From assembly GCA_964503315.1 (NCBI GenBank), contig CAZCZL010000001.1, forward strand, positions 62,001-126,000: 64,000 nucleotides of DNA, given 5' to 3'. Below, one piece after another: positions 35,327-43,450 of the stretch. Within the stretch, counting starts at the first letter, position 1; the number at the start of each line of letters is the position of its first letter. The notes beneath the pieces were generated by a model. That model saw only the letters and a list, made by a program, of their open reading frames with translations. It did no database searches and was not told where the DNA came from. Source of the stretch: FEB-12 sp964503315 (GTDB lineage Bacteria > Zixibacteria > MSB-5A5 > GN15 > FEB-12). Both the position numbers and the translations under genes were made by a program.

Positions 35327-37342
35327 CTACACGCCCGCGGCGACGGCCGCTCTGACCGGTGGCTGCCACCGTTCTTTTGCCCGTTGTTGCAGTTTGTCTC
35401 CATCCCCACGTTTGATCCGTTTGATCGAATCATGACGACAGACCTGATAACAGGCGCCGCACTGGATACATTTATCCTGGATGATCATATGCAGCTCTTT
35501 CGGCTTTCCGACGATCGCGTTGGTCGGGCACGCCTTCACACAGGCATAACAACCCGTGCAGGTCTCATCGATCGCGTGTGACACCAGATCCTTGCAGACT
35601 CCCGCCGGGCACCGCTTGTCGATACAATGCGCCATATATTCCTGACGAAAATAGGTGATCGTCGACAGCACCGGATTCGGTGCCGACCCGCCCAGTTGAC
35701 AGAGCGAGGTATCAGTTATCACCTGCGCCAGCTGTTCGAGCTGACGAATATCCTCCATACTTCCCTTGCCGCTGCAGATCCGATTAAGGATATCGAGCAT
35801 TACCACGATCCCCTCGCGGCACGGCACGCATTTGCCGCACGACTCTTCCTGCAAGAACGTCAGAAAGTACCGCGCCACATCCACCATGCAGGAATCCGAA
35901 TCCATGACGATCATCCCTCCCGATCCCATCATCGATCCGGCCCGGGTCAATTCATCGAAATCGACCGGAAGATCCAGCAGTGACTTCACCTGTTCATCGT
36001 CCCGGATATCACCATGCGCCACCAGCGAGTCATGGATCTCCGGATCACTTGTTTCCACGATCAGCGTGCCGCCCGATGGCCCGCCAGTCTGCACTGCCTT
36101 GAACTTCTTCTTGGGATTGGAAACGCCACCGCCGATATCGTAGAGGATCTCGCGCAGCGTTATTCCCATCGGCACCTCGACCAGACCGGTATTGAATACT
36201 TTGCCGGTCAGAGCGAATACCTTAGTCCCCTTGGAGTTCTCGGTGCCTATTTTGCTGAACCAGGCCGCCCCTTTTTCAATGATCAGTGGGACATTTGCCC
36301 AGGTTTCAACATTGTTGAGACAGGTCGGTTTGTCGTACAGACCCTGGTCGACAGTATGAATGTACTTCGCTCGCGGCTCTCCCATCTTTCCTTCGAGTGA
36401 GGCCATGAGAGCGGTTGACTCTCCGCAGACAAACGCGCCGCCGCCTCGCGATATCTCAAGGTCGAAATCAAACCCGGTCCCCAGGATATTCTTCCCCAAC
36501 AGCCCAAGTTCTTTTGCCTGCTCGATCGCTATCGACAGATTCTTCACCGCCAGCGGATACTCATTTCTCACATAGATGTATCCCTCGCTGCTGCCGATTG
36601 CGAAGGCTCCTATCACCATTCCCTCCAGGATCGCGTTCGGATTCCCTTCGCACAGTGATCGATCCATGAATGCGCCCGGATCCCCTTCATCGGCATTGCA
36701 GATGACATACTTGGGCGATCCTTGCGCTCTGCGACAGTGCTCCCACTTCCGCCCGGTCGGGAATCCACCACCCCCGCGCCCCCGCAAGCCCGACTTCTTC
36801 ATCTCGTCGATTATCTTCTCCGGCTTCATCGTGGTGAGCGCTTTCACCATCGAGGTATACCCGCCGAGACAGATGTAGTCGTTGATCGAGGTCGGATCCA
36901 TCATCCCGTTCTTCCCGAAGATCAGCCGCATCTGCTTCTGATAGAATGGTATCTCCGCCTGGTGTTTAATGACGGTTTTGGTGACCGGCTCACGATAAAG
37001 CAGATTATTCACTAACCGTCCGCCCACGATTGTCTGGTCGATGATCAGCTTGGCGTCCGATGGTTTGAGTTTCTGATAGAATATTCCTTCGGGTTGTATC
37101 AAAGCCAGCGGTCCACGCTCGCAGAATCCGTGGCAACCGGTTGCTTTCAGTTCCACATCATTCTCGAGATTTGCCTTCTTTAACTCCGTTTTGAAGGCAT
37201 TCACCACCGCCTGGCAACCACATGCCTGACAGCCGGTCCCCGCGCAGACGGAGATGATCGTCTTGCGGCTGTCGCGCTGCTTTACCAGTGATGCCCGGTA
37301 CTGCTCGAGCGCCTGAATCGAATCAAGTTTCGCCGGGGTCAT
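35327..37342 (-). CDS. NuoF-like NADH-binding flavoprotein subunit with extra ferredoxin clusters
   Basis: 671 aa. Residues about 25-110 are a thioredoxin-like [2Fe-2S] domain (CAGTGCQACGCQ, KATGCHGFCERGP). The NuoF core follows: RGRGGGGFPTGRKWEHC, CNADEGDPGAFMDRSL (FMN and NADH site), GAFVCGESTALMASLEG, and the SLBB region. The cluster N3 motif is SCGKCVPCREGI (about 480-500). The C-terminal extension (about 590-650) adds two [4Fe-4S] clusters, CTGCYACVKACPTNA and CIQCGACYQVCRHD, as in HydB of bifurcating hydrogenases. It should oxidise or reduce NAD(H) and pass electrons to the HdrA/NuoG-like subunits. It overlaps the NuoE-like gene by four bases and ends 13 bp before the fusion gene. Confidence 0.9.
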   Translation of the reverse strand: MTPAKLDSIQALEQYRASLVKQRDSRKTIISVCAGTGCQACGCQAVVNAFKTELKKANLENDVELKATGCHGFCERGPLALIQPEGIFYQKLKPSDAKLIIDQTIVGGRLVNNLLYREPVTKTVIKHQAEIPFYQKQMRLIFGKNGMMDPTSINDYICLGGYTSMVKALTTMKPEKIIDEMKKSGLRGRGGGGFPTGRKWEHCRRAQGSPKYVICNADEGDPGAFMDRSLCEGNPNAILEGMVIGAFAIGSSEGYIYVRNEYPLAVKNLSIAIEQAKELGLLGKNILGTGFDFDLEISRGGGAFVCGESTALMASLEGKMGEPRAKYIHTVDQGLYDKPTCLNNVETWANVPLIIEKGAAWFSKIGTENSKGTKVFALTGKVFNTGLVEVPMGITLREILYDIGGGVSNPKKKFKAVQTGGPSGGTLIVETSDPEIHDSLVAHGDIRDDEQVKSLLDLPVDFDELTRAGSMMGSGGMIVMDSDSCMVDVARYFLTFLQEESCGKCVPCREGIVVMLDILNRICSGKGSMEDIRQLEQLAQVITDTSLCQLGGSAPNPVLSTITYFRQEYMAHCIDKRCPAGVCKDLVSHAIDETCTGCYACVKACPTNAIVGKPKELHMIIQDKCIQCGACYQVCRHDSIKRIKRGDGDKLQQRAKERWQPPVRAAVAAGV

Positions 37343-37851
37343 GCCGCCTCCTCGGAGCGCGCGCTCTTCTTTCCGCGAACTTCCGCCAGCATCTTGTCGA
37401 CCTTCGAGACTGTCATATTCCCCCAGTAGACATCATTGGCCGTAACCAATGGCCCCAGCGCGCACGCTCCCAGACAATTGACGCTTTCCAGACTGAATTG
37501 TTGATCCGCCGTTGTCTCGCCGGACTTTATTCCCAGGTCGCGCTCCAGCTTGTCGACAATGACATTCGCCTGTCGCACATGACACGCCGTCCCGGTGCAG
37601 ACGCAGATGTGATTCTTCCCCTTGGGTTCAAGGCTGAACGAGCGATAGAAGGTCGCCACGCCATATATCTGCGCCAGCGGCAACCGCATCTTCTTGGCCA
37701 CCATCTCCATCGCGTCCTTCGGTAAATACCGGTAATGCTTCTGAATATCCTGAAGGATCATGATGAGAGCGGATGGCTTGGCGCCATACTCCTTCACGAT
37801 CGCCGTGATGCTTTGTTCCAGATCGAAGCTGGTTTCCACCGGGACACTCAT
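37339..37851 (-). CDS. NuoE-like [2Fe-2S] subunit
   Basis: 170 aa, the thioredoxin-like 24 kDa subunit. The first half is the helical N-terminal domain (LIMILQDIQKHYRYLPKDAMEMVA); the second half carries the [2Fe-2S] ligands in CVCTGTACHVR and VNCLGACALGP. Family role: it accompanies NuoF in NADH oxidation in complex I and in HydABC-type enzymes. It overlaps both neighbours by four bases. In this operon it belongs to the NAD(H) branch of the predicted Hdr complex. Confidence 0.9.
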   Translation of the reverse strand: MSVPVETSFDLEQSITAIVKEYGAKPSALIMILQDIQKHYRYLPKDAMEMVAKKMRLPLAQIYGVATFYRSFSLEPKGKNHICVCTGTACHVRQANVIVDKLERDLGIKSGETTADQQFSLESVNCLGACALGPLVTANDVYWGNMTVSKVDKMLAEVRGKKSARSEEAA

Positions 37852-38837
37852 GCTTCAGCTCCTTCTTCTATCTCGACATCCCCCGGCACCGGCACATTCT
37901 CCGGCATCGGCTGCGCGCCGGTCAGGACTGTCAGATCATGTTTGGGACCGAGAATATACTTGTCGCGCACATCCAGCATCCGTCCCTCTCTAAAAACCCG
38001 CCCCCCGAGTGACATCCGCCGATATTCCGGCGTCGGGCGGCTGATGCACGCTTCAAAGCAGGCGCCGCAGCTGTTGCATTTCGCCACATCCACATACCGC
38101 GCCTTGCTTTTCACTTTCACCTTGAAATTCCCTATCGACCCGCTCACCGACTCGACATCGGCCCAGGTCAACAGGGTGATATTCGGATGTTTCCCGACCG
38201 ACACCATCTTGGGGGTCAAAATGCAGGCGGCGCAGTCAAGCGTCGGAAACGTCTTGTCAAAACTCGCCATATGTCCGCCGATGGTCGCCTGGCGTTCGAC
38301 CAGGTACACCTGGAATCCGGCATCCGCCATCTGCAGCGCGGCTTCGATCCCCGCGATACCGCCCCCTATCACCATCACCGCCTTCTTGATCGGCACGCGC
38401 CGCATCTCGAGTTCTTCATGGAACCGCACACGCGCCACCGCAGCGCGAGTCAGCAACCCCGCCTTGTGCGTCGCCGTCTTCGGATCCTCACTCACCCACG
38501 ACACCTGCTCGCGTATGTTCGCCATTTCGAAGAAGTACCGGTTGATCCCCGCCATCTCCACCGCCTTGCGGAAAGTCCCCTCATGCATTAACGGACTGCA
38601 CGCCGCCACCACTATTCGATTGAGTTTGAACTCCTCGATATCTTTTCGGATCAATTCCTGTCCGGGGTCGGAGCACATGAAGCGGTAATGCTTCGCCAAC
38701 ACCACCCCCGGCATATCCTTGACTGCGTCTACCACTTTGGCCGGGTCAACCATCTTCGCGATATTCGTCCCGCAATGGCAGACATAGACACCGATTCGGA
38801 TCTCGCCATTAGGACTGCTGTGATCATGGTTGGTCAT
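37848..38837 (-). CDS. hdrA: N-terminal half of HdrA (FAD-binding)
   Basis: 329 aa. The N-terminal domain has the VYVCHCGTNIAKMVD signature and the conserved CSDPGQ and VAACSPLMHEGTFR motifs. The FAD dinucleotide fold follows (AVMVIGGGIAGIEAALQMADAG, about 146-167), then GGHMASFDKTFPTLDCAACILTP. The inserted ferredoxin domain shows only the first cluster, CNSCGACFEAC, before the protein ends. Normal HdrA is about 650 aa and continues with the segments found in the fusion gene at 33559-35313. The split falls inside the inserted ferredoxin domain. The subunit is where flavin-based bifurcation occurs in HdrA. Confidence 0.87.
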   Translation of the reverse strand: MTNHDHSSPNGEIRIGVYVCHCGTNIAKMVDPAKVVDAVKDMPGVVLAKHYRFMCSDPGQELIRKDIEEFKLNRIVVAACSPLMHEGTFRKAVEMAGINRYFFEMANIREQVSWVSEDPKTATHKAGLLTRAAVARVRFHEELEMRRVPIKKAVMVIGGGIAGIEAALQMADAGFQVYLVERQATIGGHMASFDKTFPTLDCAACILTPKMVSVGKHPNITLLTWADVESVSGSIGNFKVKVKSKARYVDVAKCNSCGACFEACISRPTPEYRRMSLGGRVFREGRMLDVRDKYILGPKHDLTVLTGAQPMPENVPVPGDVEIEEGAEA

Positions 38838-39718
38838 CGCACACCTCCTGCCGCGGCGAGCAGCTTATCCGGAGAGACCAGAAGCTTATCCAACCCCATT
38901 TTCTCCGGTGGAATACCTAACGCGATCCCTATCAAGTGACTGAAATAGACGATCGGTACCTTGAAATCCCGCCCATATCGGGCGTTGATCTTGTCCTGAT
39001 ACGCTTCCAGGTTCATCTCGCAGAGCGGGCAGGCGGTCGCGATGATATCCGCGTCATTCTCCACCGCCGCCTGCAACAATTGATCGTTCAGCTTGAGCGC
39101 GATATCCTCGCTCGTCGTCATCAGCATCCCGCCACAGCACCGGACCTTGCACGGATAGTGCGTCACGGTCGCGCCGAGCGCCTCGATCAGCTTGTCCATG
39201 GTCACCGGGTCATCAACATCATCGAAAAAGCCGTTTGGCCTCACTATCTGACACCCGTAGTACGGCGCAACCTTCAGCCCTTTCAATGGCACCTTGACCA
39301 TCGACTTCAACTTCTCGATCCCGAGATCATTGAACAGGATATCCACCGGGTGCCGCACCTCAACATCCTTGTCGTACACCAACCCGGCCGCCGCCAGCGC
39401 CTCATTAATACGCTCCCGGTCTTTCGGGTCCCAGTGGATCTGCTTGTTCGCCTTGCGGAGGATCGTGAAGCACGAGCTGCACGGCGCGCAGATATCCATA
39501 TTCATCTTCTGCGCCAACGCGAGATTGCGGGCCGAAATCGCGTGCCCCACTGTCTTGTTGACCGACATGTACATGGTCGCGCCACAACAATTCCAATCCT
39601 CGATCTCATGCAGCCCGATCCCCAGCGCCTTGAACACTTCTCTCACAGACTGGTCGTATGGCGACGCCGTATGTTCGAGGCTGCACCCCGGGTAATATGC
39701 ATAGTCTGCCATGGTCAC
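38834..39718 (-). CDS. hdrB: Heterodisulfide reductase subunit B
   Basis: 294 aa with two complete CCG (cysteine-rich) domains: the first has YYPGCSLEHT, NCCGAT and CAPCSSCFTIL; the second has YYGCQIVRP, RCCGGML and ACPLCEMNLE. In methanogens these bind the two non-cubane [4Fe-4S] clusters that split the CoM-S-S-CoB disulfide. Both sets look intact, so a real disulfide or thiol-type substrate is plausible, but CoM/CoB need not be it. It overlaps both neighbours by four bases. Confidence 0.9.
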   Translation of the reverse strand: MTMADYAYYPGCSLEHTASPYDQSVREVFKALGIGLHEIEDWNCCGATMYMSVNKTVGHAISARNLALAQKMNMDICAPCSSCFTILRKANKQIHWDPKDRERINEALAAAGLVYDKDVEVRHPVDILFNDLGIEKLKSMVKVPLKGLKVAPYYGCQIVRPNGFFDDVDDPVTMDKLIEALGATVTHYPCKVRCCGGMLMTTSEDIALKLNDQLLQAAVENDADIIATACPLCEMNLEAYQDKINARYGRDFKVPIVYFSHLIGIALGIPPEKMGLDKLLVSPDKLLAAAGGVR

Positions 39719-40299
39719 TCCTCGAACTTGCTCGCGCGCTCAATGATCGCGCGCACTTCGTTCACTCGACGGATCTTGCTCGGCATCATCGCCAGTCGAC
39801 CCCGACGCATCATCGACAGCCCGAATCCGGCCGTGCCAAACAGCTTCCAGAAATTCGATTTCATCAGGTAACGGATCCCCAGCCCAAGCTCAAAGTTCCG
39901 TCCGTACTTGTAGACATTCCGCATGAATGCCTTGGAAAGCGTATGCACCGGGAACTTGGGTGGATATATCTTGCGGCTCATCGCCAGACGTTTCAACGCG
40001 TACATCGTATCCGTCACCTTGATCCCCTGCGGACAGCGCACCGTGCATGAATAACAGGACGCGCAGATCCAAACCGTCCGGCTGTGCAGGATATCCTCTA
40101 TATGTCCCGCGCGGAACAGAGCGATCGTCTGGCGTGGCGTGATATCCATCGCGTACGACACCGGGCAGGTCCCCGTACACGTTCCACACTGAATGCAGTT
40201 CTTTATCTTCTCGCCGTCCGGGAAACTCGCCACCTGGTCCCAGAACGCGGCGCGCAATTCTGCTTCAGCTTTGGGATATGGGGTCAGCGTTTCAGCCAT
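39715..40299 (-). CDS. hdrC: Heterodisulfide reductase subunit C
   Basis: 194 aa from the ATG at 40299, with AGGAGAG five to six bases upstream; an in-frame start at 40341 lacks a ribosome site. The two ferredoxin motifs are CIQCGTCTGTCPVSYA and CASCYSCTVRCPQGI, both intact. There is no transmembrane domain, so it is the soluble HdrC type rather than a membrane HdrE-linked form. It transfers electrons from HdrA to HdrB. It is the first gene of the operon. Confidence 0.9.
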   Translation of the reverse strand: MAETLTPYPKAEAELRAAFWDQVASFPDGEKIKNCIQCGTCTGTCPVSYAMDITPRQTIALFRAGHIEDILHSRTVWICASCYSCTVRCPQGIKVTDTMYALKRLAMSRKIYPPKFPVHTLSKAFMRNVYKYGRNFELGLGIRYLMKSNFWKLFGTAGFGLSMMRRGRLAMMPSKIRRVNEVRAIIERASKFEE

Positions 40300-40337
40300 G
40301 CTGTCTCTCCTGCGCCATGCGATCTGCCGCGCGTATT

Positions 40338-40449
40338 TCAATTCTCATAGATGGACTCAAAAGATCACTTGAATAGTAGCCCATTCTGGTTGCGCGGTAA
40401 ATCGTGGGTTTTAAGGTCTGCTTTCTATCAATTCTCAGTTAATGGACTC
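40338..40449 (-). repeat. Pair of direct repeats in the hdr leader
   Basis: The element TCAATTCTCA (spacer) ATGGACTC (plus-strand reading) occurs at 40338-40358 and again at 40428-40449, 90 bp apart. Both copies lie between the hdrC promoter and its start codon. They could be operator sites or RNA elements in the leader. Confidence 0.6.
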
Positions 40450-40468
40450 TTTACTCCATACTGAAGAG

Positions 40469-40497
40469 TATCTACCAACTCTGTTGATTTTTGTCAA
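40469..40497 (-). promoter_or_regulatory. Sigma70-type promoter of the hdr/nuo/mvh operon
   Basis: On the minus strand TTGACA (40497-40492), a 17-bp spacer and TAGATA (40474-40469). The predicted start is near 40462, giving a leader of about 160 nt. Confidence 0.55.
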
Positions 40498-40499
40498 GA

Positions 40500-40875
40500 C
40501 ATTAGCAGTTTCCAATGCGGAAAATTTCTCTCTGGCGGTCGGGAAATGTGATGGCTCGAACGACCATTCGGCATAGTGAAAAACCGAACAATTTGAAGAA
40601 TTATCCAAGACGCAAATGGTAATTTCTATCCTGATTTCTGCCGGCGTCTTTGAAGAGAGAATCTACCACCATTCTCCACACTCACATGTATCCCACGAAT
40701 CACACGCGAATCTCCCCCTTATGCCGCAGATAAGGTTAACCTCACTCACGCACCTATGAAAAATAGCGGCATTACAGATTTGCTCTCGTATTCACACGCG
40801 CACGTTGGCGATCACACACTGCGCCGCACGCCTCCAATCGTGGACAGCTAAGGAAATAATTCACGATTTTCCCTC
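40500..40875. other. Non-coding stretch between the hdr promoter and the small-RNA promoter
   Basis: No ORF with a ribosome site, no hairpin and no tRNA. It is A+T richer than its surroundings. Nothing I can name. Confidence 0.5.
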
Positions 40876-40904
40876 TTGACAATATAGATTTAACAGTCTA
40901 TTAT
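40876..40904 (+). promoter_or_regulatory. Near-consensus sigma70 promoter of a candidate small RNA
   Basis: TTGACA (40876-40881), a 17-bp spacer, TATTAT (40899-40904). This is the closest match to the consensus in the window. The predicted start is near 40911. Confidence 0.7.
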
Positions 40905-40910
40905 TTTATC

Positions 40911-41046
40911 GAAGGCGTTCCGCGCCGGATAGTCCGGGCTGTGCGTGGTGCGACGCAGCGGATAGTTCTGTGTGGTCTGCGCTTTCGAGAGCGATTAGCT
41001 TTTTTGTTACCAGCGCCCCTGTGCTTCACACAAGGGCGCTTTGTTT
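40911..41046 (+). ncRNA. Candidate small RNA of about 135 nt
   Basis: A transcript from the promoter at 40876-40904 to the terminator at 41012-41046 has no ORF. It contains a row of small hairpins: CCGGA-TAG-TCCGG near 40925-40937, TGCGT/ACGCA near 40942-40957, and CGCTT/GAGCG near 40979-40992. The motif CGGATAGT occurs twice (40926-40933 and 40959-40966), each followed by TGTG. I do not recognise an RNA family. The next gene is gdhA, about 370 bp on, with its own promoter, so this RNA is unlikely to be its leader. Confidence 0.45.
41012..41046 (+). terminator. Rho-independent terminator of the candidate small RNA
   Basis: A 12-bp stem AGCGCCCCTGTG / CACAAGGGCGCT with one C-A mismatch and a five-base loop (CTTCA) is followed by TTGTTTTG. 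Confidence 0.75.
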
Positions 41047-41224
41047 TGTGAGGACAAACCCTCCCGATCTCTTTCCCCGTCCCTTTCCCGCCAACAGATA
41101 ACTCCCCCCCCCACTCCTAATGCCATATAATTCCAATACTTAACTCTATTGCGCCGAATTTTCGCCGCGTCTGCCCACCCGCCGCACAATCACCGAATTT
41201 TTAACCCATTCTCCGCACTCTCCC

Positions 41225-41253
41225 TTGACATTTGTGAAAGAATTCACTACTAA
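41225..41253 (+). promoter_or_regulatory. gdhA: Probable gdhA promoter
   Basis: A perfect TTGACA at 41225-41230 and, after 17 bp, TACTAA at 41248-41253 (weak -10). The leader to the start at 41419 is about 160 nt. Confidence 0.45.
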
Positions 41254-41418
41254 TAGCGGCACTAATTTGTCCCCTTTGGGCGAAAGAACAATGCTTTACT
41301 ATAAGTCGAGCGAAGACAACACCGCCGTTTCTGTCAGGACTCTCGCCATGACCACCCAGGTCATCGTGTGTCCACGGCCGTCTGTCTCGCATCAGCAATT
41401 CCTTAGGAGGAAATGGTA

Positions 41419-42705
41419 ATGGAAAGCAAACCTTTCAATCCATTCGCCATGGCGCAGGCGCAGTTTGACCAGGCCGCTGATTTTCTTGGCCTGGATCAAG
41501 GCACTCGCGAACTGCTCCGCTGGCCAGCCCGCGAATTCCAATTCGCGATCCCGGTCCGGATGGATGACGGCACAACCAAGGTCTTCCGCGGTTTCCGCGT
41601 TCAACACAATGATTCCCGCGGCCCGTCCAAGGGCGGTATCCGCTTCCATCCGCACGAAACGGTTGACACCGTCCGCGCGCTGGCGATGTGGATGACCTGG
41701 AAGTGTTCGGTGGTCGATATCCCGCTGGGCGGCGGTAAGGGCGGCGTCATCTGCGACCCGCATCACCTCTCCATGCGCGAACAGGAACAGATCTGCCGCG
41801 GCTGGATCCGCCAGCTCTCCAAAGTGGTCGGCCCGCTTATCGACGTTCCCGCTCCTGATGTCATGACCAACGCTCAGCATATGCTCTGGATGCTCGATGA
41901 ATACGAAACCATTCATCGCGGCCATTACCCGGGCCTCATCACCGGCAAGCCGGTCGGCATGGGCGGCTCGCTCGGTCGTACCGAAGCTACCGGCTACGGC
42001 GTCATCTATACCGTCCGCGAAGCGATGAAAGAGATGAACATGGATCCGAAGAACTGCACCGCCGCGGTCCAGGGCTTCGGCAATGTTTCTCAGTACGCTA
42101 TCCGTCTCTTCCAGCAACTCGGTGGCAAGGTTGTCTGCTGCTCCTCCTGGGATCAGAAGGACCAGACCTCGTACACTTATCGTCGCAAAGAAGGGCTCGA
42201 TGTCGACAAGCTGTTGACCGTCACCGATCGTTTCGGCGGCATTGATAAAAACAAAGCCAAAGAACTTGGTTACGAAGTTCTCCCCGGCGATGCCTGGATC
42301 GAACAGGACGTTGATGTCCTGCTTCCGTCCGCTATCGAGAACCAGATCACGAAGGACAACGTCGCCAAGATCGGCAAGCGCGTCCGGATCATCGGCGAAG
42401 GCGCCAATGGCCCGACCACGCCCGATGCCGACAAGGTCATTCACGAGCGCGGTATCTTCATGATCCCGGATTTCCTGGCCAATGCCGGCGGCGTCACCTG
42501 CTCCTATTTCGAGCAAGTGCAGTCGAACATGAACTACTTCTGGGAGAAGGACGAAGTTCTGACGAAGCTGGACACGAAGATGACTTCGGCGTTCCATCAG
42601 GTGTCGGAACTGGCGCGTCAGCGGAAGCTGTACATGCGCGATGCGGCCTATATCATCTCGGTCAGCCGAGTGGCGCAGGCCTGCAAAGACCGCGGCTGGA
42701 TCTAA
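41419..42705 (+). CDS. gdhA: Glutamate dehydrogenase (Glu/Leu/Phe/Val family)
   Basis: 428 aa. The start is the second ATG, at 41419: AGGAGG at 41405-41410 is eight bases away, while an ATG at 41413 would be only two bases from it. The catalytic region is GGGKGGVICDPHHLS (about 107-121) with the active-site Lys, preceded by GPSKGGIRFHP. The NAD(P) fold has AAVQGFGNVSQYAIRLF and EGANGPTTPDAD. The enzyme interconverts glutamate and 2-oxoglutarate plus ammonia. The family's cofactor preference cannot be settled by eye. A strong terminator follows. It links amino acid turnover to the NAD(P)H pool used by the hydrogenases nearby. Confidence 0.92.
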   Translation: MESKPFNPFAMAQAQFDQAADFLGLDQGTRELLRWPAREFQFAIPVRMDDGTTKVFRGFRVQHNDSRGPSKGGIRFHPHETVDTVRALAMWMTWKCSVVDIPLGGGKGGVICDPHHLSMREQEQICRGWIRQLSKVVGPLIDVPAPDVMTNAQHMLWMLDEYETIHRGHYPGLITGKPVGMGGSLGRTEATGYGVIYTVREAMKEMNMDPKNCTAAVQGFGNVSQYAIRLFQQLGGKVVCCSSWDQKDQTSYTYRRKEGLDVDKLLTVTDRFGGIDKNKAKELGYEVLPGDAWIEQDVDVLLPSAIENQITKDNVAKIGKRVRIIGEGANGPTTPDADKVIHERGIFMIPDFLANAGGVTCSYFEQVQSNMNYFWEKDEVLTKLDTKMTSAFHQVSELARQRKLYMRDAAYIISVSRVAQACKDRGWI

Positions 42706-42737
42706 CCCTCCGCGATATCTTTCTTAAGCCATACTGT

Positions 42738-42768
42738 AACCGGTCGGGTCGCAAGACCCGGCCGGTTT
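42738..42768 (+). terminator. Rho-independent terminator after gdhA
   Basis: A long GC-rich stem around the GCAA loop (CGGGTC/GACCCG plus AACCGG/CCGGTT outer arm) followed by TTTTGCTT, about 30 bp after the gdhA stop. Confidence 0.85.
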
Positions 42769-42805
42769 TGCTTGCACATACTTTCGGTCACCCAATGTGA
42801 GTACT

Positions 42806-43294
42806 TCACTTGTGACTTACATTTACGATTTCCTTGGCCAGAACTTCTACATTCCCACATCGATAATCTGAGTATTTGTCGTGACTCTTTTCGCTGATAT
42901 TAGCCCTGATGGAGTAGACGCGCGATTTGCTGTTTGCCAGATTAGGGATCTTGGCAGCCGGAATAAACCACGTGCATCGGAGATTGGACAGATGCTCATC
43001 TATTAGTGCAGCCACCAAGTAAGTCTTGCGTGTCGCTTTGAATGTCGCCTTTCGAACATCAAAATGCACCACGTTGCTCCGATCCCTTGATCCTCTTTTA
43101 TGAATGGTCACTGTTCTACATTTCAACTGTATCGCCACCGTATTGCCTGTTTCCTTATCGAAGAATAGGACGTCAATGCCGTCGTCATCCGCAACCGGAG
43201 AAAATGCCGAGAGCCTGCCTTTGCTCGCTATCATCACTGCGTTGATCAGAATGTTTTCTCCAATCGCACCAATTTGCGTTGATGTCAATTGCAC
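42806..43294 (-). CDS. PD-(D/E)XK nuclease-like hypothetical protein
   Basis: 162 aa from a GTG at 43294 (AAAGAGGT six bases upstream); an in-frame ATG at 43354 has no site and was set aside. The fold looks like a PD-(D/E)XK nuclease core: GAIGENILINAVM (Glu), DDDGIDVLFFDKETG (Asp) and VAIQLKCR (QxK) in the right order and spacing, as in DUF4365-like proteins. The C-terminal half (DVRKATFKATRK, ALIDEHLSNLRCTWFIPAAKIP) fits that family. It is monocistronic and lies in a noticeably A+T-richer segment than its neighbours, which suggests recent acquisition. Such proteins are often tied to defence or mobile DNA, but no partner is seen. Confidence 0.6.
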   Translation of the reverse strand: MQLTSTQIGAIGENILINAVMIASKGRLSAFSPVADDDGIDVLFFDKETGNTVAIQLKCRTVTIHKRGSRDRSNVVHFDVRKATFKATRKTYLVAALIDEHLSNLRCTWFIPAAKIPNLANSKSRVYSIRANISEKSHDKYSDYRCGNVEVLAKEIVNVSHK

Positions 43295-43421
43295 GTGGTA
43301 ACCTCTTTCTTTTTGTCCGAGATAGAAGATAAAGTGAATGGTACAGAGAGACAACGGTCAAGCCTTACGAGATTCATTGGCCAAGATACAGAGAATTGAA
43401 CTATTCATTGCGGAACAGAGT

Positions 43422-43450
43422 GCCCCCTACCCCTGCCCCCCTACCCCTCT
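43422..43450 (-). repeat. G-quadruplex-type motif at a gene's 3' end
   Basis: On the minus strand four G-runs of four to six G are separated by two-base loops (TA, CA, TA). The motif covers the stop codon of the lipoprotein gene at 43441-44247. Confidence 0.7.

Noticed and set aside
41392..42597. Long minus-strand ORF (401 aa) covering gdhA
   Set aside because: It is antisense to a clearly real glutamate dehydrogenase gene; long antisense frames are a known codon-bias effect at gdh loci.
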